Counted from the first letter of the stretch, positions 6,429-14,473 are shown. The stretch: DNA of 20,346 bases from CALKZN01 sp050633585 (GCA_050633585.1 JBOEGT010000067.1:1-20346), one strand, 5' to 3'. Notes: generated from the sequence alone by a model not told the origin. Numbers and translations are program-made.

Positions 6429-8558
6429 ATGAACTTTAATTACGCAAAGTATAAAGGCATTATATTTGGAATCACACTATTTCTAATCCTAGAAGTTTCC
6501 ATTTTAACTACCAACTTCTTTTTATCGTTTGACATTGCAAAAGATGCTGAGGCTGTCAACATAGCAGGGCGTCAACGCATGCTGTCTCAACGAATCACAA
6601 AATCACTGCTAGACACACAAGTCAGCATTTACAAAGCGTCAAACAATTCCATTCAAGAATTAAAAAGCTCAACACAACTATTCGATAGCACAATTAATGC
6701 TTTTAACTCCGGTGGTGACATCACAGGTGCTGCAGGAAAAAAAATCACCATACAACCCGTCACTAGCGAATTATCTATTGCTGCGGTATCCGAAGGTCTT
6801 ATTATATGGACACAATATAAAATACTTATTAATGAGGCAATCACGGCAATAAGCAACAACGAATCTTACAAGATTAACTCCCTGAATGCCGCTATCAGCT
6901 TCGGCCGAGAAAACAACCTACAACTTCTAAAGTTAATGAACGACTTAACTGTCGATTTAGAGGGCGTCGCTTCATCAAAAGCCTTTACACTTCAACTCAT
7001 CCAAACGATAGGGATAATTTTGGGAGGCATGACCTTCTTCATCATCATTTTTTACTCTCTGCGGCAACTCCAAAGGAATGACGCCACTATTCTGGAAAAA
7101 CAAAAAGAAAATGAACGCATCCTAGAAACAGTGGATGAAGGCCTCTTCTTAGTCGACAGTGAATTAAATATTGGCGACCAACAATCAAATAAAATTTTAG
7201 ATATTTTTTCTCGAGAAGACACCAAAGGAAAACACCTATTAGATTTTTTAGGAAACTTTGTCTCCTCAAAAGACAGAGACACCACGAAAGAGTACTTCGA
7301 TTTATTGTTCGACAACCGCAAGCCCGAAAGGCTAATAGGAGACTTAAACCCTCTTAGAGAAATTGCTATTCAAGTTCCTGACGGCAATCTCGGATTCCAA
7401 AAAAAATCATTAAAATTCGCCTTTAAGCGCGTTAAAGAAAATAACGAAATCAAACGAATTTTAACGACTATTTCTGATATTAGCACCGAAGTAAAACTCA
7501 AAGAAGAACTCGCAAAATCAGAAAAAGCTAATCTTGATCAAATGAACATTTTGTCAATCATCATCAATTCTAATCAAGCAGCAATTGCAAACTTTATCAT
7601 TAATGCTCAAGAAAACTATGAGCATATGAACTCAGTCCTGAAAGAAGAAACGCAAGATTACACCGACTTTAAGGCCAAAATACAAAAACTCATCACATCA
7701 ATGCACCGAACCAAAGGTGATGCCAGTGCATTATCTATTGAACTCATAACAGGGCTTGCTCATGAATTTGAAACTATCGCGCAAGAACTTAACAATCAAC
7801 CCAAAGTATGCGGAGAAGATTTCGTGCCTTTAACCATCATCCTTGAAAAAATGATGAGCTATAATGAAGCATTAAGTGGGCTATATAAAAAAATTTACGG
7901 CAATAAAGACAAAGCAATTAGCGTACCTTCCTCTGCTACAGACGACATAAAAACTCGCTGGGAAAACTTATACAGCCTATCAAACAAAATCGCTTCACGA
8001 AAAAACAAACCCATAGAATTTATTGCTTCTGGGCTCAATGACTTCCCTCTACCTGAAAAGTTACGTCAATATATCAATACGGTTGCTATTCAATTAATCA
8101 GAAACAGCATTGATCACGGCATAGAGACCAAAGAAGAACGCATCAGCTTTGGCAAAGATGAACAAGGGCTCATCAGTCTTAACCTCATCAAATTCAATGA
8201 CGACAGTTTTGAGCTAAGTTTTCAGGATGATGGCAATGGAATTCATCAAGACAGACTGGTTCAACGTGCAATCGAAGCTAACATTATTACTCAAGAAAAA
8301 GCAGCGTTACTCTCACCCAAAAAAATCTTGTCATTATTATTTCATCCTGGCCTATCTACCTCAGAGACTATTGATGAAGATAGCGGCAGAGGAGTAGGTA
8401 TGTTCTTGGTCTTAGAAGAAACCAATGCCATCGGCGGAAAAATAAGCATACAAACGGCCAAAGGTGTCGGCACAACGTTTAAAATCAAGATACCCGCTAT
8501 GAAAACAACTCAATCTGACACCCCAGTTAGCACTCCGTCGTCAGCAGCCGTGGCATAG
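6429..8558 (+). CDS. Membrane CheA-like histidine kinase with PilJ-type sensor and internal HPt domain
   Basis: A 709-residue inner-membrane sensor kinase. A helix at about 9-33 and a second at about 188-212 enclose a periplasmic domain starting with NIAGRQRMLSQRITKSLL (44-61), the signature of the type IV pili methyl-accepting (PilJ-like) N-terminal domain. A short coil and a PAS-like region (about 225-355) follow. Residues about 375-485 look like an HPt domain with HRTKGDA, putting the phosphorylated His at 426. The C-terminal ATPase has a CheA-type N box (RNSIDHGIE, Asn559), G1 (DDGNGI) and the LFHPGLST...GRGVGM lid. Unlike CheA it has no P2 domain, no clear P3 dimerisation pair and no CheW-like domain; it ends in a Ser/Pro/Thr/Ala-rich tail. 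A very purine-rich Shine-Dalgarno (AGGGGGGGA, 6418-6426) abuts the ATG. First gene of a three-gene operon with CheY- and CheX-like genes. Confidence 0.88.
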   Translation: MNFNYAKYKGIIFGITLFLILEVSILTTNFFLSFDIAKDAEAVNIAGRQRMLSQRITKSLLDTQVSIYKASNNSIQELKSSTQLFDSTINAFNSGGDITGAAGKKITIQPVTSELSIAAVSEGLIIWTQYKILINEAITAISNNESYKINSLNAAISFGRENNLQLLKLMNDLTVDLEGVASSKAFTLQLIQTIGIILGGMTFFIIIFYSLRQLQRNDATILEKQKENERILETVDEGLFLVDSELNIGDQQSNKILDIFSREDTKGKHLLDFLGNFVSSKDRDTTKEYFDLLFDNRKPERLIGDLNPLREIAIQVPDGNLGFQKKSLKFAFKRVKENNEIKRILTTISDISTEVKLKEELAKSEKANLDQMNILSIIINSNQAAIANFIINAQENYEHMNSVLKEETQDYTDFKAKIQKLITSMHRTKGDASALSIELITGLAHEFETIAQELNNQPKVCGEDFVPLTIILEKMMSYNEALSGLYKKIYGNKDKAISVPSSATDDIKTRWENLYSLSNKIASRKNKPIEFIASGLNDFPLPEKLRQYINTVAIQLIRNSIDHGIETKEERISFGKDEQGLISLNLIKFNDDSFELSFQDDGNGIHQDRLVQRAIEANIITQEKAALLSPKKILSLLFHPGLSTSETIDEDSGRGVGMFLVLEETNAIGGKISIQTAKGVGTTFKIKIPAMKTTQSDTPVSTPSSAAVA

Positions 8559-8583
8559 ACCAAACAAACCTCAAAGAAATCCT

Positions 8584-8961
8584 ATGAATAAACTTACTAT
8601 GATGATCGTTGACGACTCTTTTGTTATTCGAGCCGTCATCAGCAACGCCCATAACAGCAAGAAGTATGACTTAATTGCTGTCGCCACGAACGGCGAAGAA
8701 GCCATTAGTCAATACTTAAAATACAAACCACAAATTGTGACAATGGATCTCACTATGCCCAAAATGGATGGCTTGCAATGCATTGAAAAGTTAATCGCCC
8801 TGAACCCAAACATTCAAATCATTGTTGTCTCAGCATTAAATGATGAAGCCACAGGAATCAAGGCGCTCAAATTAGGTGCCGCAGGGTTTGTTACCAAGCC
8901 TTTCACTGAAGAAGACATTTGTGAAGCTATCGACATCGTCGCAGAATATATCGAGGGATAA
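8584..8961 (+). CDS. Stand-alone CheY-like response regulator
   Basis: A 125-residue single receiver domain with all the catalytic residues: acidic pair Asp10/Asp11, phosphoacceptor Asp55 (VTMDLTMPKMDG), switch Ser83 (VVSA) and Lys105 (KPF). There is no output domain, so it must act by protein contact, as CheY does on flagellar motors and PilG/PilH-type proteins do on pili. It starts 25 bp after the kinase stop and ends 1 bp before the CheX start. The obvious phosphate donor is His426 of the upstream kinase, and the obvious eraser is the downstream CheX. Confidence 0.94.
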   Translation: MNKLTMMIVDDSFVIRAVISNAHNSKKYDLIAVATNGEEAISQYLKYKPQIVTMDLTMPKMDGLQCIEKLIALNPNIQIIVVSALNDEATGIKALKLGAAGFVTKPFTEEDICEAIDIVAEYIEG

Positions 8962-8962
8962 C

Positions 8963-9421
8963 ATGGTAGAAAAAGCACTAGATACGTTTATTAACAGCAT
9001 CATTAATTATTTTGAGAACACCTACAATATTAATATCAATATAGGCTCACCATATCTGATTACACAACTATCTGAATTAAACGGAGACTATACTGGCGTC
9101 ATTATTATTTCAGGGGAATATAATGGCTCTTGCTATTTTTCGACACCTAAATCTTTGCTACAAAAAGTATTGAAATCACTTGAAATTGATCAGCATGTCG
9201 ACATCGAATCCGAGGCAGTCTTAACAGATATCGCTGGAGAAATAGCAAACACTCTTTCTGGCAATGCCAGAGCAGAACTAGGAGAAGACTTCATTATCTC
9301 AATCCCTAAAGTTTATACGGGAAAATCCACACTAGAAGCCTTGAGCGAAGACTTGCGGACTTACGCCATCCCTGTGACATGGAATAATGAAAAAGCATTT
9401 CTTGGCGTCACGCTATCATAA
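8963..9421 (+). CDS. CheX-like CheY-P phosphatase
   Basis: A 152-residue protein of the CheC/CheX/FliY family. The active-site helix reads DIAGEIANTLSGNARAEL, giving the E-x-x-N pair (Glu93, Asn96) that CheX/CheC use to hydrolyse CheY phosphate. It has one such motif, as in CheX. The domain starts with a YFENTYNINI segment typical of the family. I chose ATG 8963 because GAGGG (8953-8957, inside the end of the receiver gene) sits at correct spacing and the preceding stop is 1 bp away. A longer frame opens upstream but overlaps the receiver gene and adds no family sequence. Translational coupling with the receiver is likely. The predicted job is to remove phosphate from the neighbouring CheY-like protein. 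Confidence 0.9.
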   Translation: MVEKALDTFINSIINYFENTYNININIGSPYLITQLSELNGDYTGVIIISGEYNGSCYFSTPKSLLQKVLKSLEIDQHVDIESEAVLTDIAGEIANTLSGNARAELGEDFIISIPKVYTGKSTLEALSEDLRTYAIPVTWNNEKAFLGVTLS

Positions 9422-9481
9422 ACAACAGATGCCATAAAAACACCTATGTCAAACACCATCATTGACTCATTGACAATCCTT

Positions 9482-9510
9482 CCCTCTAGCCGACCGGGTC
9501 GGCTAAAGGG
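9482..9510. terminator. Strong stem-loop between convergent cheX-like gene and sat
   Basis: CCCT-C-TAGCCGAC (9482-9494), loop CGG, GTCGGCTA-A-AGGG (9498-9510). This makes a 12-pair stem with one mismatch. It sits between two convergent genes, so it could serve both directions. There is no U-run after it on either strand, so termination would be less efficient than a canonical intrinsic site. Confidence 0.6.
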
Positions 9511-9521
9511 AATTAACAAAC

Positions 9522-10706
9522 TTATAAAGACTGGTAATAATCCATTAAAATCTTAGCCACTTCAGGGCGAGAAAATTCTGGCGGAGGCGCAATGCCGTCA
9601 CCTAGCATTTCACGAACTTTTGTTCCTGACAATAAAATAAAATCATCCATCGTATGGTCTGGCACATCACGCATCATCACAACTTTATTTAGCTTTTTAG
9701 AATAGGCGGTGTGGTCAGCATTAAAAATCTCAATCTCTAAAGCCCCTTCTGGCACTTGCTCTTCAAAAATCGTTTGTGCATCAAAAGCACCATAATAATC
9801 ACCAACACCCGCGTGGTCTCGACCCACAATAAAATGTGTTGCTCCCATATTTTGGCGAAACACTGCATGCAAAACAGCCTCTCTTGGCCCCGCATATAAC
9901 ATGTCGAAACCATAGCCAGTGATCATCACTGAATCCGGCTTAAAGTAATTATCCACCATCGTTTGAATCGCATCATTGCGGACATTAGCTGGAATATCCC
10001 CAGCCTTTAACTTACCCAACAACATATGTATCACACAACCGTCTGCCTTGACTGCGTCCATGGCCATTTTGCATAACTCTTCATGAGCCCGATGCATTGG
10101 GTTACGTGTTTGAAAGGCGACAACTTTCTTCCAGCCTAAACGCTCTATCTCATCACGGATTTCATAGGCTGTTTTGAACGTGTCAGGAAAATCTGTACTA
10201 AAGTAACTAAAACTCAGCACCTGAATACTTCCAGACACCACATATTTACCTTGAGAAGAAAACGCAGCAACACCAGGGTGCTCGCTATCCGTAGTTGCGT
10301 AAATTTTCTCAGCAATATACGTCAAGTCATCATCAGACAGTTCATCGATTTGATCAACTGTCTGAATAGCAATCACGGGATTGCCTTCAACATTAGGGTC
10401 CAGCAATGCGATTTGGCTACCTACTTTGATTCCTTCTAGAGATGGCAAAAGATTTGCAACGGGCGTTGGGAAAAAGACACCGGCTTCAGTCGTCATATCT
10501 GACGCAACAGACAATAAGTCAGCTTTCGTCATAAAACCGTTCAACGGCGTAAAATAGCCACTTCCCAGCATCACTGCATTCGCTGCAGTTGCAGAACTCA
10601 CAAGCACCTGAGGCAACGCTGAAGATTTCTGTATTAGGTCTGCTCGTTGCTGCTCATCAGCAACATATAAAGCATTAAGTTGGTCTGCACCGTGTGGCTT
10701 GATCAT
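9522..10706 (-). CDS. sat: ATP sulfurylase (sulfate adenylyltransferase), single-subunit type
   Basis: A 394-residue Sat protein that interconverts sulfate + ATP and adenosine 5'-phosphosulfate + pyrophosphate. Hallmarks are QTRNPMH (199-205) overlapping HRAH (205-208), the nucleotide-binding HxxH site, GRDHAGVG (295-302) and the C-terminal SGTKVREML...RPEVA block. The length fits bacterial Sat without a fused APS kinase. Many gammaproteobacteria use the unrelated CysD/CysN pair for assimilation. The homodimeric form is typical of sulfur oxidisers and sulfate reducers but also serves assimilation in some bacteria. No aprAB, cysC, cysH or dsr genes are in view, so the direction of the reaction is open. 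It lies 108 bp downstream of aroQ, with a candidate -10 box (TATAAT, minus, 10749-10744) and a large inverted repeat in between. That suggests it has its own promoter. Confidence 0.96.
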   Translation of the reverse strand: MIKPHGADQLNALYVADEQQRADLIQKSSALPQVLVSSATAANAVMLGSGYFTPLNGFMTKADLLSVASDMTTEAGVFFPTPVANLLPSLEGIKVGSQIALLDPNVEGNPVIAIQTVDQIDELSDDDLTYIAEKIYATTDSEHPGVAAFSSQGKYVVSGSIQVLSFSYFSTDFPDTFKTAYEIRDEIERLGWKKVVAFQTRNPMHRAHEELCKMAMDAVKADGCVIHMLLGKLKAGDIPANVRNDAIQTMVDNYFKPDSVMITGYGFDMLYAGPREAVLHAVFRQNMGATHFIVGRDHAGVGDYYGAFDAQTIFEEQVPEGALEIEIFNADHTAYSKKLNKVVMMRDVPDHTMDDFILLSGTKVREMLGDGIAPPPEFSRPEVAKILMDYYQSL

Positions 10707-10743
10707 GATGATTCATCGTTAAGTTCTTGTTTAAGATACGAGG

Positions 10744-10749
10744 ATTATA
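10744..10749 (-). promoter_or_regulatory. Candidate -10 box for sat
   Basis: A perfect TATAAT on the minus strand, 38 bp upstream of the sat start codon. The hexamer 17 bp upstream is only TTATAG, a weak -35, and it falls inside the right arm of the 10766-10805 inverted repeat, so a factor bound there could control the promoter. Confidence 0.45.
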
Positions 10750-10765
10750 ATCACAGATGTTAATT

Positions 10766-10805
10766 ACTATAAATAATATTATATTGAATGAATATTATTT
10801 ATAGT
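10766..10805. repeat. 40-bp perfect inverted repeat, 15-bp arms, upstream of sat
   Basis: ACTATAAATAATATT (10766-10780) and AATATTATTTATAGT (10791-10805) are perfect reverse complements around a 10-bp centre. It follows the aroQ stop by 9 bp in the minus direction and overlaps the -35 area of the candidate sat promoter. It could be an operator, a cruciform or a processing hairpin. It lacks the GC-rich stem and U-run of an intrinsic terminator. Confidence 0.7.
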
Positions 10806-10814
10806 TATAAGAAA

Positions 10815-11243
10815 TCAAGACATGAGCACTTTAATACCTTCCAAATAACCCTGCTTACCCCTCCCTGAAATCTGTTTGATACATACATCGCTTACCACTG
10901 AATGGTGGCGAAACTCTTCACGCGCATGAATATCAGAAATATGCACTTCCACCGTCGGAATTTGACAACCCGTAATCGCATCTCTTAAAGCAATTGAATA
11001 GTGCGTCAAGCCACCGGGGTTAATAACACAGCCTTTAGCAGTCTGCCGGTGCAATTGCATGAAGTCGATAATGTTTCCTTCATGATTAGACTGAAAAAAT
11101 TCGAGGTTGATCTTTGTGTCGATATTATACGCTTGACCAATTAACCATTGATTGACGTCATCAAGCGTGTCATGCCCATAGATATCGGGCTCTCTTTCAC
11201 CCAATAAATTAAGGTTTGGTCCATTAATAATGAGAATATTCAT
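10815..11243 (-). CDS. aroQ: Type II 3-dehydroquinate dehydratase
   Basis: A 142-residue type II dehydroquinase, catalysing the third step of the shikimate pathway (dehydroquinate to 3-dehydroshikimate plus water). It has the family opening ILIINGPNLNLLGEREPDIYG with catalytic Tyr22, FFQSNHEG (49-56), NPGGLTHYS (75-83), the VEVHISDIH segment with catalytic His101, and SGRGKQGY near the end. The length is normal for the family (about 145). Last gene of the aro cluster, 65 bp after aroB. The start codon has no strong ribosome site. Confidence 0.97.
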   Translation of the reverse strand: MNILIINGPNLNLLGEREPDIYGHDTLDDVNQWLIGQAYNIDTKINLEFFQSNHEGNIIDFMQLHRQTAKGCVINPGGLTHYSIALRDAITGCQIPTVEVHISDIHAREEFRHHSVVSDVCIKQISGRGKQGYLEGIKVLMS

Positions 11244-11308
11244 ACAACTTTATTATTTTGACAGCGTTAACCTTGCCTAGCATGACACCAGACCTCACAT
11301 CATAAAAG

Positions 11309-12409
11309 CTATGCTAATCTAGCACCAGTATTTAATGTTTCCAGACTTGCAATCATTTCATCTGGAGTCACATCAGTGCGAACAATGCCATTGCCAACGC
11401 CATCCAACAAAATAAAATGCAGCATGCCGTTAATGTTCTTTTTATCGTGTGCCACTATTTCCAAGATTTTTTCAGGATGGACATCATTCAACTCTGGCAA
11501 TGGAAATTTATCAAGAGCCGCTTGAGAGCGCTGATATTCATCATCGGAAAGCAAACCTTTTTTCCAAGAAATATGATTCGCACATTTCATCCCGTACAAA
11601 ACTCCTTCACCATGATATAGACCTTGATAGGCGTGTATTGCCTCTAATGCATGACCAATGGTATGCCCATAGTTTAATAGCCGTCGCTCGCCGTTTTCAA
11701 ACTGATCATTCACCACAACATCGCCTTTTATCCGACAACTTGAAGCAATAATATCGAGCAATAAATCTTTATCATTCAGCGCCACCATTTCATCAAAGCG
11801 CTCATCCATAACATCAAAAATACGCTTCTCTTTAATGAAGCCGTATTTAATTGCTTCCGCTAACGAAGAAACAACATTGCGTTCCGGCAGTGTTTCTAAA
11901 AAGCCTGGATCAACAATCACCATTTTCGGCTGATAAATTCGCCCAACTAAATTTTTGCCTGCAGGTAAATTAACTGCCGTTTTCCCGCCAATAGCGGAGT
12001 CAATCATAGCTAGCAAAGTTGTAGGAATCTGGATCACGTCAACACCACGCATAAATGTCGATGCAACAAAACCACCTAAATCGCCAACAACGCCGCCGCC
12101 CAAGGCTAATACAATCGATGAGCGATCACACCCGGCATTAATCATTGCCGTCCATAACTCTTCTGCGTAAGAAATATTTTTAGCCGACTCATCAGCAGGC
12201 ACCGTATGCGTCACAATTCTGAAGCCTGCATCAACTAGTTGGTCAAGAACATTTTGATAGTGCTTTAAAATGGTGCCTTGCGACACCACAAAAAACATTT
12301 GGCCTTTGTTAAACGGCGCCAACAACTCAGCTAACTGATTGCGCAAACCAAACCCAACTTCTATTGAATAAGGGTAATCATCAAGAGCAACAGGAATCGA
12401 AATATTCAT
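11309..12409 (-). CDS. aroB: 3-Dehydroquinate synthase
   Basis: A 366-residue enzyme of the second shikimate step (DAHP to 3-dehydroquinate, using NAD and a divalent metal). Visible motifs are the dinucleotide-binding GGGVVGDLGGF (104-114), PTTLLAMIDSAIGGKT (129-144), and zinc ligands Glu185 (LAEAIKYG), His249 in NYGHTIGHALEA and His266 in YHGEGV. Full length. In many gammaproteobacteria aroB follows aroK; here it follows aroE (41-bp gap) and precedes aroQ. No aroK is present in the window. Confidence 0.97.
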   Translation of the reverse strand: MNISIPVALDDYPYSIEVGFGLRNQLAELLAPFNKGQMFFVVSQGTILKHYQNVLDQLVDAGFRIVTHTVPADESAKNISYAEELWTAMINAGCDRSSIVLALGGGVVGDLGGFVASTFMRGVDVIQIPTTLLAMIDSAIGGKTAVNLPAGKNLVGRIYQPKMVIVDPGFLETLPERNVVSSLAEAIKYGFIKEKRIFDVMDERFDEMVALNDKDLLLDIIASSCRIKGDVVVNDQFENGERRLLNYGHTIGHALEAIHAYQGLYHGEGVLYGMKCANHISWKKGLLSDDEYQRSQAALDKFPLPELNDVHPEKILEIVAHDKKNINGMLHFILLDGVGNGIVRTDVTPDEMIASLETLNTGARLA

Positions 12410-12450
12410 AGTGTTATAAAAAAGAAATCAAAAAAATTAAAGCTAACCAA

Positions 12451-13293
12451 TTAGACGACTAATTCAGCCAACTCTTGAGTCAAAGCATCCATATCAACCT
12501 TAGCAATCACATTACCGCCAAACCAAATTTCAACAGAATACACTGCTTGAGCTACCAACATCTCCAAACCATTGACTGTTTTTGCACCAGCTGCTGCCGC
12601 TTCTTTCATCATCAAGGTTTCAGCGGGGTTATATATTAAATCAACCACCGCACTGACATGACTATAATCAGCTTGTTGCAATGCCGAGGCATCAACATGA
12701 GGAGACATTCCAAGTGACGTGGTATTCACCATCAAATCAAGAGTTGCACCCGACAAATCATCGAAACTGACTAGTTCGGTTTTAACTTGAGGATTCATTG
12801 ACTCAATAAACATTGCTAAGCGATTCGCCTTATCTATGGAGCGGTTTGCAACTTTTACTGACCGAACATCGCCGTCAGCAAGCACTGATGCAACTGCTTG
12901 AGCACTACCGCCAGCCCCTAAAATTGCACAGTCCGCCCCTTTCAAATCAATCGAATGACGGCGCAGTAAATAAGCAAAACCTGAAACATCAGTGTTGTAA
13001 CCAATCAACTCTCCATGGCGACGGTAAACACAATTGACCGCATTTAAACGTTTCGCCTTGGCATCAATTTGCTGCAAAAAAGGTAGTGCAGTCGCTTTAT
13101 AGGGAATCGTAATATTAATGCCATCGAAAGCACCTGCCGCAAAACCAGCGAAAAAATCAGCCATCTTATCAGGAACCACCTCAATAGCACGATAACTCGA
13201 ATCAGAATGGCCAAGTTGACGGTAAATCGCCGCATGAAGCTGCGGCGACAAACTATGTCCTAACGTCTCACCTAATAAGGCATAAGATCCCAT
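12451..13293 (-). CDS. aroE: Shikimate dehydrogenase (NADP+)
   Basis: A 280-residue enzyme reducing 3-dehydroshikimate to shikimate with NADPH (step four). The substrate domain has SLSPQLHAA, NITIPYK with catalytic Lys66, NAVNCVYR and GYNTDVSG with catalytic Asp102. The NADP domain has GAGGSAQA (126-133) and NRS. The C-terminal NGLEMLVAQAVYSVEIW block is intact. The frame is open 30 codons further upstream, but that part overlaps the DAHP synthase gene and lacks family sequence. ATG 13293 is chosen because GGAG sits about 8 bases upstream and the protein then opens correctly at SYALLGETLGHSLSP. This leaves 14 bp after the DAHP synthase stop, so the two are tightly coupled. Confidence 0.96.
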   Translation of the reverse strand: MGSYALLGETLGHSLSPQLHAAIYRQLGHSDSSYRAIEVVPDKMADFFAGFAAGAFDGINITIPYKATALPFLQQIDAKAKRLNAVNCVYRRHGELIGYNTDVSGFAYLLRRHSIDLKGADCAILGAGGSAQAVASVLADGDVRSVKVANRSIDKANRLAMFIESMNPQVKTELVSFDDLSGATLDLMVNTTSLGMSPHVDASALQQADYSHVSAVVDLIYNPAETLMMKEAAAAGAKTVNGLEMLVAQAVYSVEIWFGGNVIAKVDMDALTQELAELVV

Positions 13294-13307
13294 AAAACGT
13301 GCTCCAC

Positions 13308-14369
13308 TTAAGCCGCTTTTTGAGTACGACGAGCGCTGACAGCTGATGCCAATTGACGCAAAATCGTGTCTGTTCCTTCCCAATCAATACAGCCGTCAGT
13401 GATACTTTGACCATACGTTAATGGCTCACCTTCGACCACTTTTTGATTGCCTCCCACCAAATGAGATTCAATCATCACACCGAAAATTCGCTTATCTCCA
13501 GCCGCAATTTGAGCCGATACATCATCAGAGACTTCCGCTTGGCGTTCTGGTGTCTTATGACTATTTGCATGACTAAAGTCAATCATCACATTCGCTTGCA
13601 AGCCATTACTTTCAATCATTTCAGATGTCGCCTGAACATGTTCCGCCGTATAGTTAGGCTCTGTACCACCGCGTAAGATCACATGGCAATATGGGTTGCC
13701 CGTGCTTTCAAAGATAGCTGTGCGGCCTTCTTTGGTGACCGATAAAAAGTGGTGTGGATTTTTAGCAGCGCCAATCGCATCAATAGCAATCTTCACATTG
13801 CCATTTGTGCCATTCTTAAAGCCGACTGGGCATGACAACCCTGAGGATAACTCACGATGGCACTGGCTTTCAGTTGTACGTGCTCCGATTGCACCCCACG
13901 CCACTAAATCTGCTGAGTATTGTGGCGTGATTAAATCAAGATATTCAGAACCAGCGGGCAAGCCAAGATTATTAATATCCAACAATACCTTACGGCCAAT
14001 ATTCAAGCCTTTCGTAATATTATATGAACCATTAATATCAGGGTCATTAATTAAACCTTTCCATCCGACAGTTGTACGAGGCTTTTCGAAATAGACCCGC
14101 ATAATAATCACTAAATCATCCGCTAACTCATCTTTAAGTTTTTTTAACTTAGCCGCATACTCTAGCGCTGATTTTGGATCGTGAATAGAACATGGACCAA
14201 CAATCACCACTAGACGATCATCTTCATTGCCAAGAATCGCCTCAATATCACGACGACCTTTAGCCGTTGTTTCAGCAGCCATTTCTGTGATTGGCAACAT
14301 CTCGATTAATTGCTCTGGCGTGATTAATTCTTTTTCGCCCGCAATGCGTAAATCATCTGTATTTTTCAT
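13308..14369 (-). CDS. aroG: Class I DAHP synthase (AroF/G/H family)
   Basis: A 353-residue 3-deoxy-7-phosphoheptulonate synthase, condensing phosphoenolpyruvate and erythrose 4-phosphate, the entry step to aromatic amino acids. Motifs are VGPCSIHDPKSALEYA, MRVYFEKPRTTVGWKGL, GARTTESQCHRELSSGLS, GFKNGTNG and DFSHANSHK. The length and N-terminal DDLRI resemble the E. coli AroG/F/H isozymes. Which aromatic amino acid inhibits it cannot be decided here, so the symbol is by resemblance. First gene of the operon aroG-aroE-aroB-aroQ on the minus strand. A perfect extended -10 lies about 70 bp upstream, with a 15-bp palindrome in the leader and two operator-like palindromes. Confidence 0.95.
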   Translation of the reverse strand: MKNTDDLRIAGEKELITPEQLIEMLPITEMAAETTAKGRRDIEAILGNEDDRLVVIVGPCSIHDPKSALEYAAKLKKLKDELADDLVIIMRVYFEKPRTTVGWKGLINDPDINGSYNITKGLNIGRKVLLDINNLGLPAGSEYLDLITPQYSADLVAWGAIGARTTESQCHRELSSGLSCPVGFKNGTNGNVKIAIDAIGAAKNPHHFLSVTKEGRTAIFESTGNPYCHVILRGGTEPNYTAEHVQATSEMIESNGLQANVMIDFSHANSHKTPERQAEVSDDVSAQIAAGDKRIFGVMIESHLVGGNQKVVEGEPLTYGQSITDGCIDWEGTDTILRQLASAVSARRTQKAA

Positions 14370-14392
14370 AATGCTAATATCGTAGTCAAATA

Positions 14393-14407
14393 AAACGCTA
14401 AGCGTTT
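14393..14407 (-). promoter_or_regulatory. 15-bp palindrome in the aroG leader
   Basis: AAACGCT-A-AGCGTTT is a perfect inverted repeat between the predicted transcription start and the aroG ATG. On the minus strand it is followed by TATTT, so it could be a weak hairpin or an operator. It does not match the TyrR or TrpR box. No leader peptide is evident. Confidence 0.5.
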
Positions 14408-14433
14408 CTGTCTCTTTGTATGTTCTGTTATGA

Positions 14434-14448
14434 ATTGATTATATCAAT
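14434..14448. promoter_or_regulatory. Operator-like palindrome, copy 1 (ATTGAT-N3-ATCAAT)
   Basis: ATTGAT-TAT-ATCAAT, a perfect 6-bp-arm inverted repeat that covers the -10 of the aro promoter. A protein bound here would block RNA polymerase. Its partner lies exactly 40 bp away. Confidence 0.55.
14438..14446 (-). promoter_or_regulatory. Extended -10 promoter for the aro operon
   Basis: TGATATAAT on the minus strand is a perfect extended -10 (TGn-TATAAT). The -35 region is poor, as is common with extended -10 promoters. The predicted start is near 14431, about 60 nt ahead of the aroG ATG. It is wholly inside the palindrome 14434-14448. Confidence 0.6.
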
Positions 14449-14473
14449 ATTGAAAGCGCATTTGATACGACAT

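Noticed and set aside
8876..8962. Upstream extension of the CheX-like gene
   Set aside because: It overlaps the receiver gene in another frame. The ATG at 8963 has GAGGG at correct spacing and starts the family sequence.
13294..13383. N-terminal 30-codon extension of aroE
   Set aside because: It overlaps the DAHP synthase gene, has no family sequence, and a GGAG ribosome site supports the ATG at 13293.
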